From Nostoc sphaeroides (GTDB lineage Bacteria; Cyanobacteriota; Cyanobacteriia; Cyanobacteriales; Nostocaceae), in assembly GCF_003443655.1 (NCBI RefSeq), contig NZ_CP031941.1, positions 4,028,501 to 4,092,500 of the forward strand: a stretch of DNA of 64,000 bases, read 5' to 3'. A model generated the notes under the pieces. It was not told where the DNA came from. It saw only the letters and a list, made by a program, of their open reading frames with translations, and searched no databases. How positions within the stretch are numbered: the stretch's first letter is position 1; each line of letters begins with the position of its first letter. Shown here piece by piece: positions 1-8,562 of the stretch. The translations under genes and the position numbers were made by a program.

Positions 1-212
1 ATTTTATCAAGCGATCGCCCTTTCGCAATCAATAGTTCATTCACAACAAACATACCACTCCTGCCGCCCAGGCTGGAGTTGTGCTTGCGTGCCCCTGGAG
101 CCACTGCTCGAATCAGACCGAATTCTGGTGTCAAAATCGTCACTATTTTATCCGATTCTCCTAGCACTTGGGTTTTAAGATTAATTCCCGTTGCCTTGTA
201 GGTTCTACTCAT
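1..212 (-). CDS. recO: DNA repair protein RecO, N-terminal part (cut by window edge)
   Basis: Reading leftward from an ATG at 212, the frame stays open to the window edge for about 70 codons. The peptide begins [20 protein letters not shown] and continues with [12 protein letters not shown] and a basic stretch [12 protein letters not shown], which is the OB-fold start of RecO. RecO loads RecA onto SSB-coated DNA in the RecF pathway. It lies downstream of deoC on the same strand, with 117 bases of repeat-rich spacer between them. The C-terminal zinc/helical part is outside the window. The family call is from N-terminal motifs only. Confidence 0.85.
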   Translation of the reverse strand, partial: MSRTYKATGINLKTQVLGESDKIVTILTPEFGLIRAVAPGARKHNSSLGGRSGMFVVNELLIAKGRSLDK

Positions 213-331
213 TAGTTATTTAGTCATTAGTCATTGGTTATTGGTCAGTAGAGACGCGATTAATCGCGTCTGTTCAAGGGTCATTAGCTTCGGACAAATG
301 ACAAAGGACAAATGACAAATGACAAATGACT
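213..331. repeat. Heptamer repeats and a GACGCGATTAATCGCGTC palindrome
   Basis: The spacer between deoC and recO holds TAGTCATTAGTCATTGG heptamers, the palindrome AGACGCGATTAATCGCGTCT at about 252-271, and a TGACAAA array at about 295-330. The last unit runs into the deoC stop codon (TAG, complement of 330-332). No gene is seen here. The palindrome recurs at 23071 and 23110 and, degenerate, at 49918 and 51661. Confidence 0.85.
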
Positions 332-1010
332 ATTCACCCTTTCCCAGGTTATCGCGCTGGCGGATCAAATCGATACCGCGAGATGTGCCTAATCTAGTAG
401 CACCCGCTACGATTAAGTCTAGAGCTTGATTGATAGTGCGGATACCACCTGAGGCTTTAATTCCTACTTTTTCTTTGGCAAATTCCTGCAAAAGTCGTAC
501 ATCTGCCACTGTTGCACCACCATTCCAACCTGTACTAGTTTTTAAGAATGCCGCTCCCGCTTCCATAGCTATTTCAGCAGCTATTTTTTTTTCCGCATCT
601 GTCAACAGGTTGGTTTCCAAAATGACCTTGACAGTTTGCCCAGTCTCTTCACAAATTTCGGCAATTTCCCGGTGGACTTCTTCAGTTTTACCCGCTTTCA
701 ACCAGCCCAAGTTCATTACCACATCCAACTCAGTAGCCCCATTATCCGCCGCTTCTTGAGCCTCATACAGTTTCACTGCTGAAGTCGTCGCACCAGAAGG
801 AAAGCCAATCACAGTACAGACTTTCGGGTTTTTGCCGTGGAGGAGTTCGACTGCTTGTTTGACATAGGCGGGAAATAGGCAAACCGCCGCAAAATTGAAT
901 CTGTATGCTTCTTCACACCACTGCTCAACCTGCTCAGGAGTAGCAGTTGGCGTTAAGAGGGAGTGATCGATAAATGGCGCAATATCAATGTTTGGATAGT
1001 CTGCTGCCAT
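330..1010 (-). CDS. deoC: Deoxyribose-phosphate aldolase
   Basis: Class I aldolase that interconverts 2-deoxyribose 5-phosphate with glyceraldehyde 3-phosphate and acetaldehyde in deoxynucleoside catabolism (cytosol). At 226 residues it has full family length. The Schiff-base lysine lies in FLKTSTGW (K157), the second active-site lysine in GIKASGGI (K185), and the acidic residue in ELDVVMN (D96). The start ATG at 1010 precedes a short non-conserved leader, then FIDHSLLTP, the usual family opening. recO follows on the same strand, so the two may be co-transcribed. The stop codon abuts a TGACAAA heptamer array. Confidence 0.95.
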   Translation of the reverse strand: MAADYPNIDIAPFIDHSLLTPTATPEQVEQWCEEAYRFNFAAVCLFPAYVKQAVELLHGKNPKVCTVIGFPSGATTSAVKLYEAQEAADNGATELDVVMNLGWLKAGKTEEVHREIAEICEETGQTVKVILETNLLTDAEKKIAAEIAMEAGAAFLKTSTGWNGGATVADVRLLQEFAKEKVGIKASGGIRTINQALDLIVAGATRLGTSRGIDLIRQRDNLGKGE

Positions 1011-1180
1011 CGTGTCTTCTGCCAGTGATTGATTATTAAACTTTATAAAAAATTAAACCATTTCTTATATATATATTAAACCATATTTATTACGAGTTTA
1101 TTCTGAAAAGAAGCTGCTAACTTTTCTAGGATGTCAACTTTGTAGATGTTGCGGAATTATTGTAAGTGTTTAAGTTGACA

Positions 1181-2359
1181 TTAGGCAATAGTAGGCTTAT
1201 AAATATCAACAGCATTTTTCACACCAGTTCCTAAGAAGTCTAAAATAGTTTTAGCTAACGCCTTCGATGCCAAATATGGTACACCATTACCAATAGTCTT
1301 AAACATATTCGTGAGCGACATATTCTCTGTAAGCACAAAATTTGCAGGCAAAGATTGTATGGCTAAAGCTTCCGCCACAGATATTCGCCGGATTTTATAG
1401 GGATGTAAATGTACTTCATTATTTCCATAGCAAGCTGTCGGAGAGTAACGCCATCTATGCAGACGCTTAAAAGACTTTTTAGAATCATCTCCTTCATCAA
1501 TAGCAGCAAATTTTGTGATCCCTGCCCTTGGTTGAAAACAGTTTTCAGCATTGGGATGCTTCAGGACATTATTTTTTCTAAACCAGTATTCAACTGTTAA
1601 TTCTTGAGGGATGCCGTCAGGACAAGGGATGATGGAATTTTCTTGGAATGGTTCGCACTGCCGCCAAGGATAAGCAAAAACCTTTGTTTGAGGATATAAA
1701 ATATGATTGTCCCAAGGAAAAATTTCCTCAGTTAGGAACTTTTCACTACCGTTTATTATTCCTATATCCTTGATAAAACTATTTCGGAAACCAATGAGAA
1801 TAATTCTTTCTCTATCTTGGGGTACACCATATTCGATAGCATTAATTAATCGCTCTGTTAATATATAGCCTGCTTCCAGTAATTGTTGCTTGAGCGATTC
1901 AAAAAATAAACGGTGCTTTTTTGTTCTCCACAATCCCTTAACGTTCTCAAATAAAAAGAAATCTGGAAGATTGCGGCAAATTAATTCAACGTAAGAAGCG
2001 GAAAGCTTGCCATTATATCCTAAACGTCCTCTATTTTTCCCACCAATAGAAAAATCAGGGCAGGGAGGCCCGCCAATGAAGCCCACAATATTATTAGATT
2101 TACGGCAGTCTTGTACTAACTCCCGGAGGTGTTGTGTTTGTAAGCCTTCGAGAAGTTGGGTTACATCTCCTACTTGTCCATCATGATACCCGTATTTTGG
2201 TAACGGTAGATTGAGAACCTGCCGTGAATAGCGGTATGCAGTCATGAATGGGGGAAAAATTTCATTGACGTAAACAACCTTAAAACCACTGGTTTCAAAA
2301 CCTAAATCTAAAAAACCTGAACCAGCAAAAAAGGAAAAGATACAAGGGCGATCGCTCAT
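1181..2359 (-). CDS. DNA (cytosine-5-)-methyltransferase, solitary
   Basis: This 392-residue protein transfers a methyl group from S-adenosylmethionine to C5 of cytosine in a short DNA target. All main motifs are present in order: motif I FFAGSGFLDLGFE (residues 10-22), motif IV GGPPCPDFS with catalytic C100, motif VI ENV (138-140), motif VIII QDRER (181-185), motif IX RRISVAEALAIQSLP and motif X TIGNGVPYLASKAL. The target-recognition region lies at about residues 195-310. No restriction endonuclease gene is adjacent, so it looks like an orphan enzyme rather than half of a restriction-modification system. The target site cannot be read from sequence. A CGATCG (HIP1 core) enzyme of the cyanobacterial DmtC type is one possibility, unproved. 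Confidence 0.93.
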   Translation of the reverse strand: MSDRPCIFSFFAGSGFLDLGFETSGFKVVYVNEIFPPFMTAYRYSRQVLNLPLPKYGYHDGQVGDVTQLLEGLQTQHLRELVQDCRKSNNIVGFIGGPPCPDFSIGGKNRGRLGYNGKLSASYVELICRNLPDFFLFENVKGLWRTKKHRLFFESLKQQLLEAGYILTERLINAIEYGVPQDRERIILIGFRNSFIKDIGIINGSEKFLTEEIFPWDNHILYPQTKVFAYPWRQCEPFQENSIIPCPDGIPQELTVEYWFRKNNVLKHPNAENCFQPRAGITKFAAIDEGDDSKKSFKRLHRWRYSPTACYGNNEVHLHPYKIRRISVAEALAIQSLPANFVLTENMSLTNMFKTIGNGVPYLASKALAKTILDFLGTGVKNAVDIYKPTIA

Positions 2360-2647
2360 TCAATAACTACTGCCGTGAAACAGTCTTAATTAATATCTTA
2401 AGATATAGGGTTTATACTTACGTACCAATAAAAAATGAACAATTTTAAGATTGCTTAAATAGTAAAAAAATTCACACTTACTCTAAGTGTTTAATATCAA
2501 AATTTACTCAATCTTTAAGGAAAATACCTGACAGAAAAAGAGTCTGAAGTCACAATTAATAAATATAGGAGTTTGAAAACTCCAAATCATGTTTAAGACG
2601 AATATTTGTCATTAAATAAAAAACCGGGGTACTTCGGACTAATTTTT

Positions 2648-3919
2648 ATGCGAATTTTAATTTACTCCTACAATTACTATCCAGAGCCAATTGGTATTGC
2701 CCCATTGATGACTGAATTAGCAGAGGGACTAGTAAAGCGTGGGCATCAAGTGCGCGTAGTCACCGCTATGCCCAACTACCCTGAGCGTCAAATTTACCAA
2801 GAATATCGGGGCAAGTGGTATCTAAACGAATATAAAAATGGCGTTCAAATTCAACGCAGTTACGTTTGGATTCGTCCCCAACCCAACCTATTAGATCGAG
2901 TCTTACTAGATGCTAGTTTCGTTGTCACTAGTTTTGTGCCCGCCCTCATTGGTTGGCGTCCAGATGTTATTCTCTCAACATCGCCATCCTTGCCAAGCTG
3001 TGTACCAGTTGCTCTTTTAGGATGGTTACGTGCTTGCCCTGTGATCTTAAATCTACAAGATATATTACCAGAAGCAGCCGTTCATGTCGGTCTACTGAAA
3101 AATAAATTGCTTATAAAGTTATTTACAGAGTTAGAAAAATTTGCTTACCACACTTCCAGTAAAATTAGCGTCATCGCCGATGGGTTTGTGGAAAATTTGC
3201 GATCTAAGGGCGTAGAATCTGACAAAATTGTGCAAATTCCCAACTGGGTTGATGTCAATTTTATCCGCCCTTTGCCTAAAGAAAATAACCCCTTCCGCGC
3301 CACACATAACCTGAATGGCAAATTTGTAGTACTTTATTCTGGCAACATTGCCCTAACCCAAGGCTTAGAAAGCGTTGTCAAAGCTGCTTCTGTGTTACGC
3401 CATATCCCAGATATTGTTTTTGTCATCGTTGGAGAGGCAAAAGGGTTACAGCGATTGCAACAGGAATGTCTAGACTGCGGCGCAGATAATGTTTTGCTAC
3501 TGCCATTTCAACCCCGGAAATCTTTGCCACAAATGTTAGCAGCTGCTGATGTTGGTTTAGTGGTGCAAAAGAAAAATGTTGTATCCTTCAATATGCCGTC
3601 AAAAATTCAAGTGCTACTTGCCAGTGGACGAGCTTTGGTTGCTTCTGTTCCCGATAATGGTACGGCAGCAAAAGCTATCAGACAAAGTGGCGGCGGAGTT
3701 ATCGTGCCTCCAGAAGATCCCCAAACTTTAGCTATGGCAATTTTAGATTTGTATCAAAACCCCGAAAAAGTCAAAACTTTAGGTTATAAAAGTCGCAAAT
3801 ATGCCGTTGAAAACTATGCTTTTGAACAAGCTTTAAATCAGTATGAGTCGTTGTGTTACTCATTGACGGCAGAACGTGGGGCAATTCAGTCCACAAGAGT
3901 CACTAAACAAGAAGTTTAA
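2648..3919 (+). CDS. WcaI-like glycosyltransferase (GT4 fold)
   Basis: Probable cytosolic or membrane-associated retaining glycosyltransferase for exopolysaccharide or lipid-linked sugar. I chose the ATG at 2648 (423 residues) because the family opens with MRILIYSYNYYPEP. An in-frame TTG at 2606 would add 14 unconserved residues. The N-terminal acceptor domain runs to about residue 200 and includes RGHQVRVVTAMPNYPE. The C-terminal donor domain includes VVLYSGNIALTQGL, VIVGEAKG and FNMPSKIQVLLASGR, matching the WcaI (colanic-acid) subgroup. It is monocistronic, with convergent neighbour 4037-5374. The exact sugar is unknown. Confidence 0.85.
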   Translation: MRILIYSYNYYPEPIGIAPLMTELAEGLVKRGHQVRVVTAMPNYPERQIYQEYRGKWYLNEYKNGVQIQRSYVWIRPQPNLLDRVLLDASFVVTSFVPALIGWRPDVILSTSPSLPSCVPVALLGWLRACPVILNLQDILPEAAVHVGLLKNKLLIKLFTELEKFAYHTSSKISVIADGFVENLRSKGVESDKIVQIPNWVDVNFIRPLPKENNPFRATHNLNGKFVVLYSGNIALTQGLESVVKAASVLRHIPDIVFVIVGEAKGLQRLQQECLDCGADNVLLLPFQPRKSLPQMLAAADVGLVVQKKNVVSFNMPSKIQVLLASGRALVASVPDNGTAAKAIRQSGGGVIVPPEDPQTLAMAILDLYQNPEKVKTLGYKSRKYAVENYAFEQALNQYESLCYSLTAERGAIQSTRVTKQEV

Positions 3920-4036
3920 TCTACAGCAGTGAGGTTAAATTACACAAAGTGCTAAACTCAAAATCCCAACGGTTCTGCTCCAGTTGCTCTAGCTGTTGCA
4001 GCGTGATTTTCGTACCCTGTTGACGGTGGGCTGTAC

Positions 4037-5374
4037 TTAGTAAGTAAATGTTGTCCGAACAGTACCAACATAAATGCTACCATTACTATCATTATGTTCT
4101 GGACTTGTAATCACAAACAGTCCCGGAGTTATTGCCAGATTATCCGTGACTTGTAAATGGTAAAAGGCTTCCAGATGTAAAGACGTATCCTGATCTTTGA
4201 AGTCATCACCGAAACTATTATGAGTCACTTTGGGAGGTTGACCCACTGTAAATCCCGCAAAGCTGCCTTTTCGTCCGATATCTCTGAGAGCTAGTAGCAC
4301 TGCCCATGTGAAAATGGACGCATTTGGATTTGCTGGTAAATCTTCTGCTTTTGCATGAATAAAACCAACTCTACCACCGAGAGTAATAACTGGACTAAGT
4401 TGCCAAGCAGCTTCTGCACCAAATGAATTAGCAACGATCGCATCTGCCTGATCATTAAATGGATCGCTGGTTAATTCGCTTCCAGTTCCCGTCTTCAAGT
4501 TATTATGAGAGTGAATATAGGTAAAACTGAGTTCTGTTGTTTTAGTGGGTTCGAGGGTTAATTGAGCGATCGCTCCGTAAGGGCTAGCAAAAATCCCCTT
4601 CTCTGAATTAGCTGCATTGCTGCTGATATATCCTAATGACAAATTCAAAACTTTATTCAAATTATGAGAAATACCGATACCTGCGCCACTACCTTGGCGG
4701 CGAATGGGATTTTCTCGTCCAAATGTAGAAATCGATCCGTCTCCACTACCGCTAAAAAGAGGATTGACACTAGGAACAAAGTCGCCTAATCCTCCTCCCA
4801 ACCCGTACAAAGTCATGCGGGTTTCTTTACCTAGCGGAAATCTGTACTCTAGCTCATCTACTTCCACCTCATTGTCATCGTCACCATCAAATCCCAAATT
4901 TGTCATTTGAGTTCCAGTTACATCTTCTAATGCTGGTGTGTTCCTTGCTTGTAAGCGCACTTCTAATTTATCTTTTCCAGTAAAACTACTTACGAAGCTC
5001 AGACGGACGCGATCGCTCAATACTAAATTTTCATTTATTGGTTTACTGCTGTTGGCTCTCTTTTCACCAGCGAATCCAGTCACAGCAAAGATGACTTCCG
5101 CCTCAAGCTCAACATGGGGGGAAAACTGTTGCGTTTCTAATGCAGCGATGTTGGTTTCTAATGAAGTAACTTGTTTTTCAAGGGGTTTTAATTCTGCCGA
5201 TAATTCAGAAACTGATGTGATTTTACTTAATGCATGATTATCAGTATTATATTCACTGAAGTTATTAGGTTTGTCGGGAATGGATGTTGCAATAGCTGGA
5301 GTTATGCTACTCAAATTGCATGAGAGAATTAAACTAATTAAGCGAAATTTTCGCCAATAACTTGAAGCTAACAA
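4037..5374 (-). CDS. OprB-type outer-membrane porin lacking the SLH domain
   Basis: 445 residues. An N-terminal hydrophobic segment (about 10-29, ending near PAIATS) looks like a signal peptide. A short coiled coil follows (LKPLEKQVTSLETNIAALE), then a beta-rich porin body that resembles the C-terminal body of the full SLH porin at 61088-62782. Shared signatures are LSDRVRLSFVSSFTGKD, MTNLGFDGDDDN, RENPIRRQGSGAGIG, GFTVGQPPKVT and a terminal SPEHNDSN...YVGTVRTTFTY ending in the aromatic residue typical of outer-membrane proteins. It lacks the FSDV...DWAFQAL SLH segment that normally anchors cyanobacterial porins to peptidoglycan. Cargo is unknown; inorganic ions or small solutes are plausible. 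Confidence 0.85.
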   Translation of the reverse strand: MLASSYWRKFRLISLILSCNLSSITPAIATSIPDKPNNFSEYNTDNHALSKITSVSELSAELKPLEKQVTSLETNIAALETQQFSPHVELEAEVIFAVTGFAGEKRANSSKPINENLVLSDRVRLSFVSSFTGKDKLEVRLQARNTPALEDVTGTQMTNLGFDGDDDNEVEVDELEYRFPLGKETRMTLYGLGGGLGDFVPSVNPLFSGSGDGSISTFGRENPIRRQGSGAGIGISHNLNKVLNLSLGYISSNAANSEKGIFASPYGAIAQLTLEPTKTTELSFTYIHSHNNLKTGTGSELTSDPFNDQADAIVANSFGAEAAWQLSPVITLGGRVGFIHAKAEDLPANPNASIFTWAVLLALRDIGRKGSFAGFTVGQPPKVTHNSFGDDFKDQDTSLHLEAFYHLQVTDNLAITPGLFVITSPEHNDSNGSIYVGTVRTTFTY

Positions 5375-5546
5375 TGCTTTCTCCTGAAAATTAGCACGTA
5401 GAATATAGGAATTTGAATATCAAGACGAACCGCAGAGGCGCAGAGAACGCAGAGAGAATAAGGAGAGATTTTTAGGAATGATTTAGGATTGTTATAGAAT
5501 GTTGTTTATGCAGAAACTAAGAGTTGAAATCATAATGTATTTCTAA

Positions 5547-5673
5547 TATAGCAATCCTAAATGAGTCGTGAAAAATATAGATAAAGAAACGAACCGCCAA
5601 GAACGCCAAGGACGCAAAGGGAAGAAAGAAGAAAGAGAGATATAATTTTCACAAATGATTTAGGACTGCTATA
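5547..5673. mobile_element. 127-bp MITE-like element, copy 1
   Basis: The ends form an imperfect inverted repeat: left TATAGCAATCCTAAAT, right (complement) TATAGCAGTCCTAAAT, each continuing to GTGAAAA. The interior carries CGAACCGCCAAGAACGCC. A copy of the same length with only a handful of differences lies at 41328-41454. It has no coding capacity, so any movement would need a transposase in trans. The TATA ends suggest a TA target. The right end overlaps the last codons and stop of the kinase gene at 5649. Confidence 0.8.
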
Positions 5674-6662
5674 TGTAAACGTTGTTCACATAAATTTAAT
5701 AATGCTTCTGTAAAAGGACGACGTTCTAAGAATTGTGTGCTGATGTGAATATGTCGCACTAGTGTTAAGGTGACGTAGGATTGAATTGCAGTATTGAATT
5801 TGTCGCTTGTAAGTTGGAGAAATCTTTCAGTTAGGGCAGTTTCCCAATCGCTTAATGCTTCTGAATTGCCCAGGATGCGAAGGCTGTATTCTTTAATATG
5901 ACCAATGAAGTTACCGATATCAATGGCCGGATTACCTTCACAATATAAATCAAGGTCGATAAGATACAAACGAGAACCATTAATAATCACTTGATCGGGA
6001 TAAAAATCTCGATGGATACCACAGTTTTTTAGTTCTGGAGTATTTTCTCCTAAATGATTAGATGCTGCTAATATTTGTTCTAAGCGTTTTTTCAATTCTG
6101 GATATTGTTGTATCACTAATGGAATTCTTTCATTCAAGATTCGCAGTTCGTCTGACATGGTATGAGAACGGCGAGGAGGAATGTTAGTTTGGTGAAGTTT
6201 ATGGGCAACTTCAGCAATTAGTTTTGCTAGGAAAATGGTGTTGGTTTGAGTTAAGAATTGAGTAGCGATCGCTCCTTGAACTTTTCGCTGCAACCACATC
6301 TGCCATTCGGGAATTATTCCTACAGGTTGCGGTACTGAAATTCCATCAGCACTATCATCTGCAAATCCTTTTTGCCACAAGGATTTTTGTAATTCATAAC
6401 TATTAAAGTCTGTTCCTTTAGCTCGGATTTTGCCAATTAGGGTAATGGTTTGCCCGTGATTATTGAGCAATTCATATTCAATCAAACAACGCCGCCCTGG
6501 TTTGTGGCGAATGACTTCGATTTTTTGCAGTTGAGCATTTTGAAAAATTGGCAAGTACTGAGTGAATCGTTGTTGTACTTCCAATGGATCAAAAGCGGCT
6601 GACAAAAATGGCATTTTGAGATCAGTTACACTGTTGAAGCGATCGCTAACGAAAACAGTCAT
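5649..6662 (-). CDS. APH-fold phosphotransferase (aminoglycoside-phosphotransferase-like kinase)
   Basis: 337 residues, with a protein-kinase-like APH fold. The Brenner-type catalytic motif is HRDFYPDQ (H217, D219, with Q224 at the usual Asn position). The metal-binding motif is LIDLDLY (D236, D238), followed by the conserved NPAIDIGNF. The N-lobe lysine is probably in IGKIRAKG (about 78-82). The substrate is unknown: small molecules, sugars and lipids are all possible, and antibiotic resistance should not be assumed. It is last in a minus-strand run after an MsbA-like exporter (65-base gap), so phosphorylation of a glycolipid or sugar precursor is a reasonable guess. The last residues and stop come from the terminal repeat of the MITE-like element at 5547-5673. 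Confidence 0.8.
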   Translation of the reverse strand: MTVFVSDRFNSVTDLKMPFLSAAFDPLEVQQRFTQYLPIFQNAQLQKIEVIRHKPGRRCLIEYELLNNHGQTITLIGKIRAKGTDFNSYELQKSLWQKGFADDSADGISVPQPVGIIPEWQMWLQRKVQGAIATQFLTQTNTIFLAKLIAEVAHKLHQTNIPPRRSHTMSDELRILNERIPLVIQQYPELKKRLEQILAASNHLGENTPELKNCGIHRDFYPDQVIINGSRLYLIDLDLYCEGNPAIDIGNFIGHIKEYSLRILGNSEALSDWETALTERFLQLTSDKFNTAIQSYVTLTLVRHIHISTQFLERRPFTEALLNLCEQRLHIAVLNHL

Positions 6663-6726
6663 ATTTATTGGGTGTAAATCTAAAAATTTTTATTCTCTCT
6701 GGACAATATGCAGCGCCATAATTGGG

Positions 6727-8562
6727 TTATGTCATCAAAGGATTTGACTTTTCCTCAGTTCGGATTGCGGTTTGCATTTGATACAATGCCGCATAGCGAC
6801 CATTCTGTTGCATTAATTCCTGATGAGTGCCTTGTTCTAGCACCTGCCCATTTTCAATGTAAAGAATTATATCTGCACGAGTTGCAAGATACAGATCGTG
6901 AGTAATTAAGAAGGTGGTGCGGTTTTGCGAGAGCCGTTGTAGAGCATCAACGATCGCTTTCTCGTTGCCTTGATCTAGCCCAGTTGTGGGTTCATCTAAA
7001 ATCAAAATTGGAGCTTGACGAATAGCAGCGCGGGCGATCGCAATTCGTTGGCGTTGTCCACCTGAAAGGGTTGCGCCTCGTTCTCCCACAAGTGTGTTGT
7101 ATCCTTGGGGTAAAGCTTGGATGAAATCATCAGCATTAGCTAGACGAGTGGCTGCTTCAATTTCTGCATCCGACACGCCGGCAATACCGTAGGCAATGTT
7201 TTCTCGAATGGTAGCGGCAAATAAGAGGCTGTCTTGCAAAACTACACTAATTTGTGGGCGTAATGATTCCAGTGTGTACTCGCGGATATCTCGCCCATCA
7301 ATCATGACTTTACCCATTGTCGGGTCATAAAGTCGTAATAATAGACTTACTAAGGTAGATTTACCACCGCCGGATGTACCAACGATCGCTACTTGTTGCC
7401 CTGGTTGAATGGTTAAATTGATATCTTCCAGCAGAACTTGTCCTGGTTCATAGGCGAAGTGAACATGATCAAAACAAACCTCACCTCGGAAAATTGGAGC
7501 CGGTATCGCATCCGGCAAATCTCGGACATCAGGTTGCTGTGATAATATATCTAAAATTCGCTCACCAGAAGCAGCAGCTTTAGCAAGTCTTCCGGTGTAC
7601 TTAGCAAAGTTCTGAACAGGCTTAAAGGCATTTTTGAGATAGGTGAGAAACACCAGCACATCACCCGGTGTCAGAGCATTTTGCAATGCCAGCCAGGAGC
7701 CGTACCATAGAACAAGTGCTGTTCCTAGTGCAATTACAGCATCAACGGTTCGTTCGAGATGAGCCGCAAGACGTTGGGTTTTGACGCTTTCCTTCAGGCT
7801 ACGCTGATTTTGTTGAGAAAAAACTCGCGCAAAGGCATCTTGTAGGGAGAGGGCTTTGACTAATTTAATCGCAGCAATTGACTCAGCCGCCGTCGCCGCC
7901 ACAGCCCCTTCTTGTTTGCGTTGCTTTAATGAAGACTCTCGAATTCGCTGACTCAGCCGATTTGTGACTAATGCAAACAACGGTAAAGTGAGCAGTGCAA
8001 GTAGGGTGAGGCTGCGATTTATCCAAAGCATCACGCTAATCATGCCAAACAGCGTCAGAATGCTCACCACCAATGGTAATGCTGCCGTGATCATAATTTC
8101 TTGCAGACGGCTAGCATCGCTACTCACACGAATAATTAAATCGCCGCTACGAGCTTTGGTATGGTAAGACAAAGACAAATCTTGAAGATGACAATACAGA
8201 TGATTACGCACCTCAGTCATGACTCGGCTACCTACTGTTGCTAGTCCGACAGTACTCCAATAGGCGGCAAGTGCGCGTAACCCTGTAATCACAAGGACTG
8301 TAACTGCTGAAACTGTCAGTAATGTAACTGGCTCTAAGCGATTAATGAATGGAATATTGGTAGGTTGATCGCCTCGAATTAAAACGTAATCAAAGACAAA
8401 CTTTAGGGGCCACGGTTCCAGCACCCGTAGTCCGACATCCGCAACCAAAGCGATCGCAGAAATCAAAAGTAGTCCATACTGTTTTTGAATGTAAGGCCAG
8501 AAATAACGTAGTACTCCCCATAAACCGGGAATAGCTTTTTTCTGTGGCTTTGAACGTCCCAT
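6727..8562 (-). CDS. MsbA-like ABC exporter (fused permease and ATPase)
   Basis: 611-residue half-transporter, presumed to work as a homodimer in the cytoplasmic membrane. The type-1 exporter transmembrane domain spans about 25-320. The nucleotide-binding domain has Walker A GTSGGGKST (395-403), Q-loop VVLQDSLL, signature LSGGQRQRIAIARA (499 on), Walker B ILILDEP (519-525) and the H-loop in ITHDLYLA. The start codon touches the stop of the upstream glycosyltransferase with no gap, so the two are translationally linked. With two GT4 glycosyltransferases upstream and an APH kinase downstream, export of a glycolipid or oligosaccharide-lipid is the likeliest role. Peptide or drug export cannot be excluded. 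Confidence 0.9.
   Translation of the reverse strand: MGRSKPQKKAIPGLWGVLRYFWPYIQKQYGLLLISAIALVADVGLRVLEPWPLKFVFDYVLIRGDQPTNIPFINRLEPVTLLTVSAVTVLVITGLRALAAYWSTVGLATVGSRVMTEVRNHLYCHLQDLSLSYHTKARSGDLIIRVSSDASRLQEIMITAALPLVVSILTLFGMISVMLWINRSLTLLALLTLPLFALVTNRLSQRIRESSLKQRKQEGAVAATAAESIAAIKLVKALSLQDAFARVFSQQNQRSLKESVKTQRLAAHLERTVDAVIALGTALVLWYGSWLALQNALTPGDVLVFLTYLKNAFKPVQNFAKYTGRLAKAAASGERILDILSQQPDVRDLPDAIPAPIFRGEVCFDHVHFAYEPGQVLLEDINLTIQPGQQVAIVGTSGGGKSTLVSLLLRLYDPTMGKVMIDGRDIREYTLESLRPQISVVLQDSLLFAATIRENIAYGIAGVSDAEIEAATRLANADDFIQALPQGYNTLVGERGATLSGGQRQRIAIARAAIRQAPILILDEPTTGLDQGNEKAIVDALQRLSQNRTTFLITHDLYLATRADIILYIENGQVLEQGTHQELMQQNGRYAALYQMQTAIRTEEKSNPLMT

Noticed and set aside
430-759. 109-codon plus-strand frame
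   Set aside because: Shadow of deoC on the opposite strand.
3925-4030. Minus-strand coding-like stretch reading RQQGTKITLQQLEQLEQNRW
   Set aside because: No start codon or family match; at most a tiny gene remnant after the SLH-less porin.
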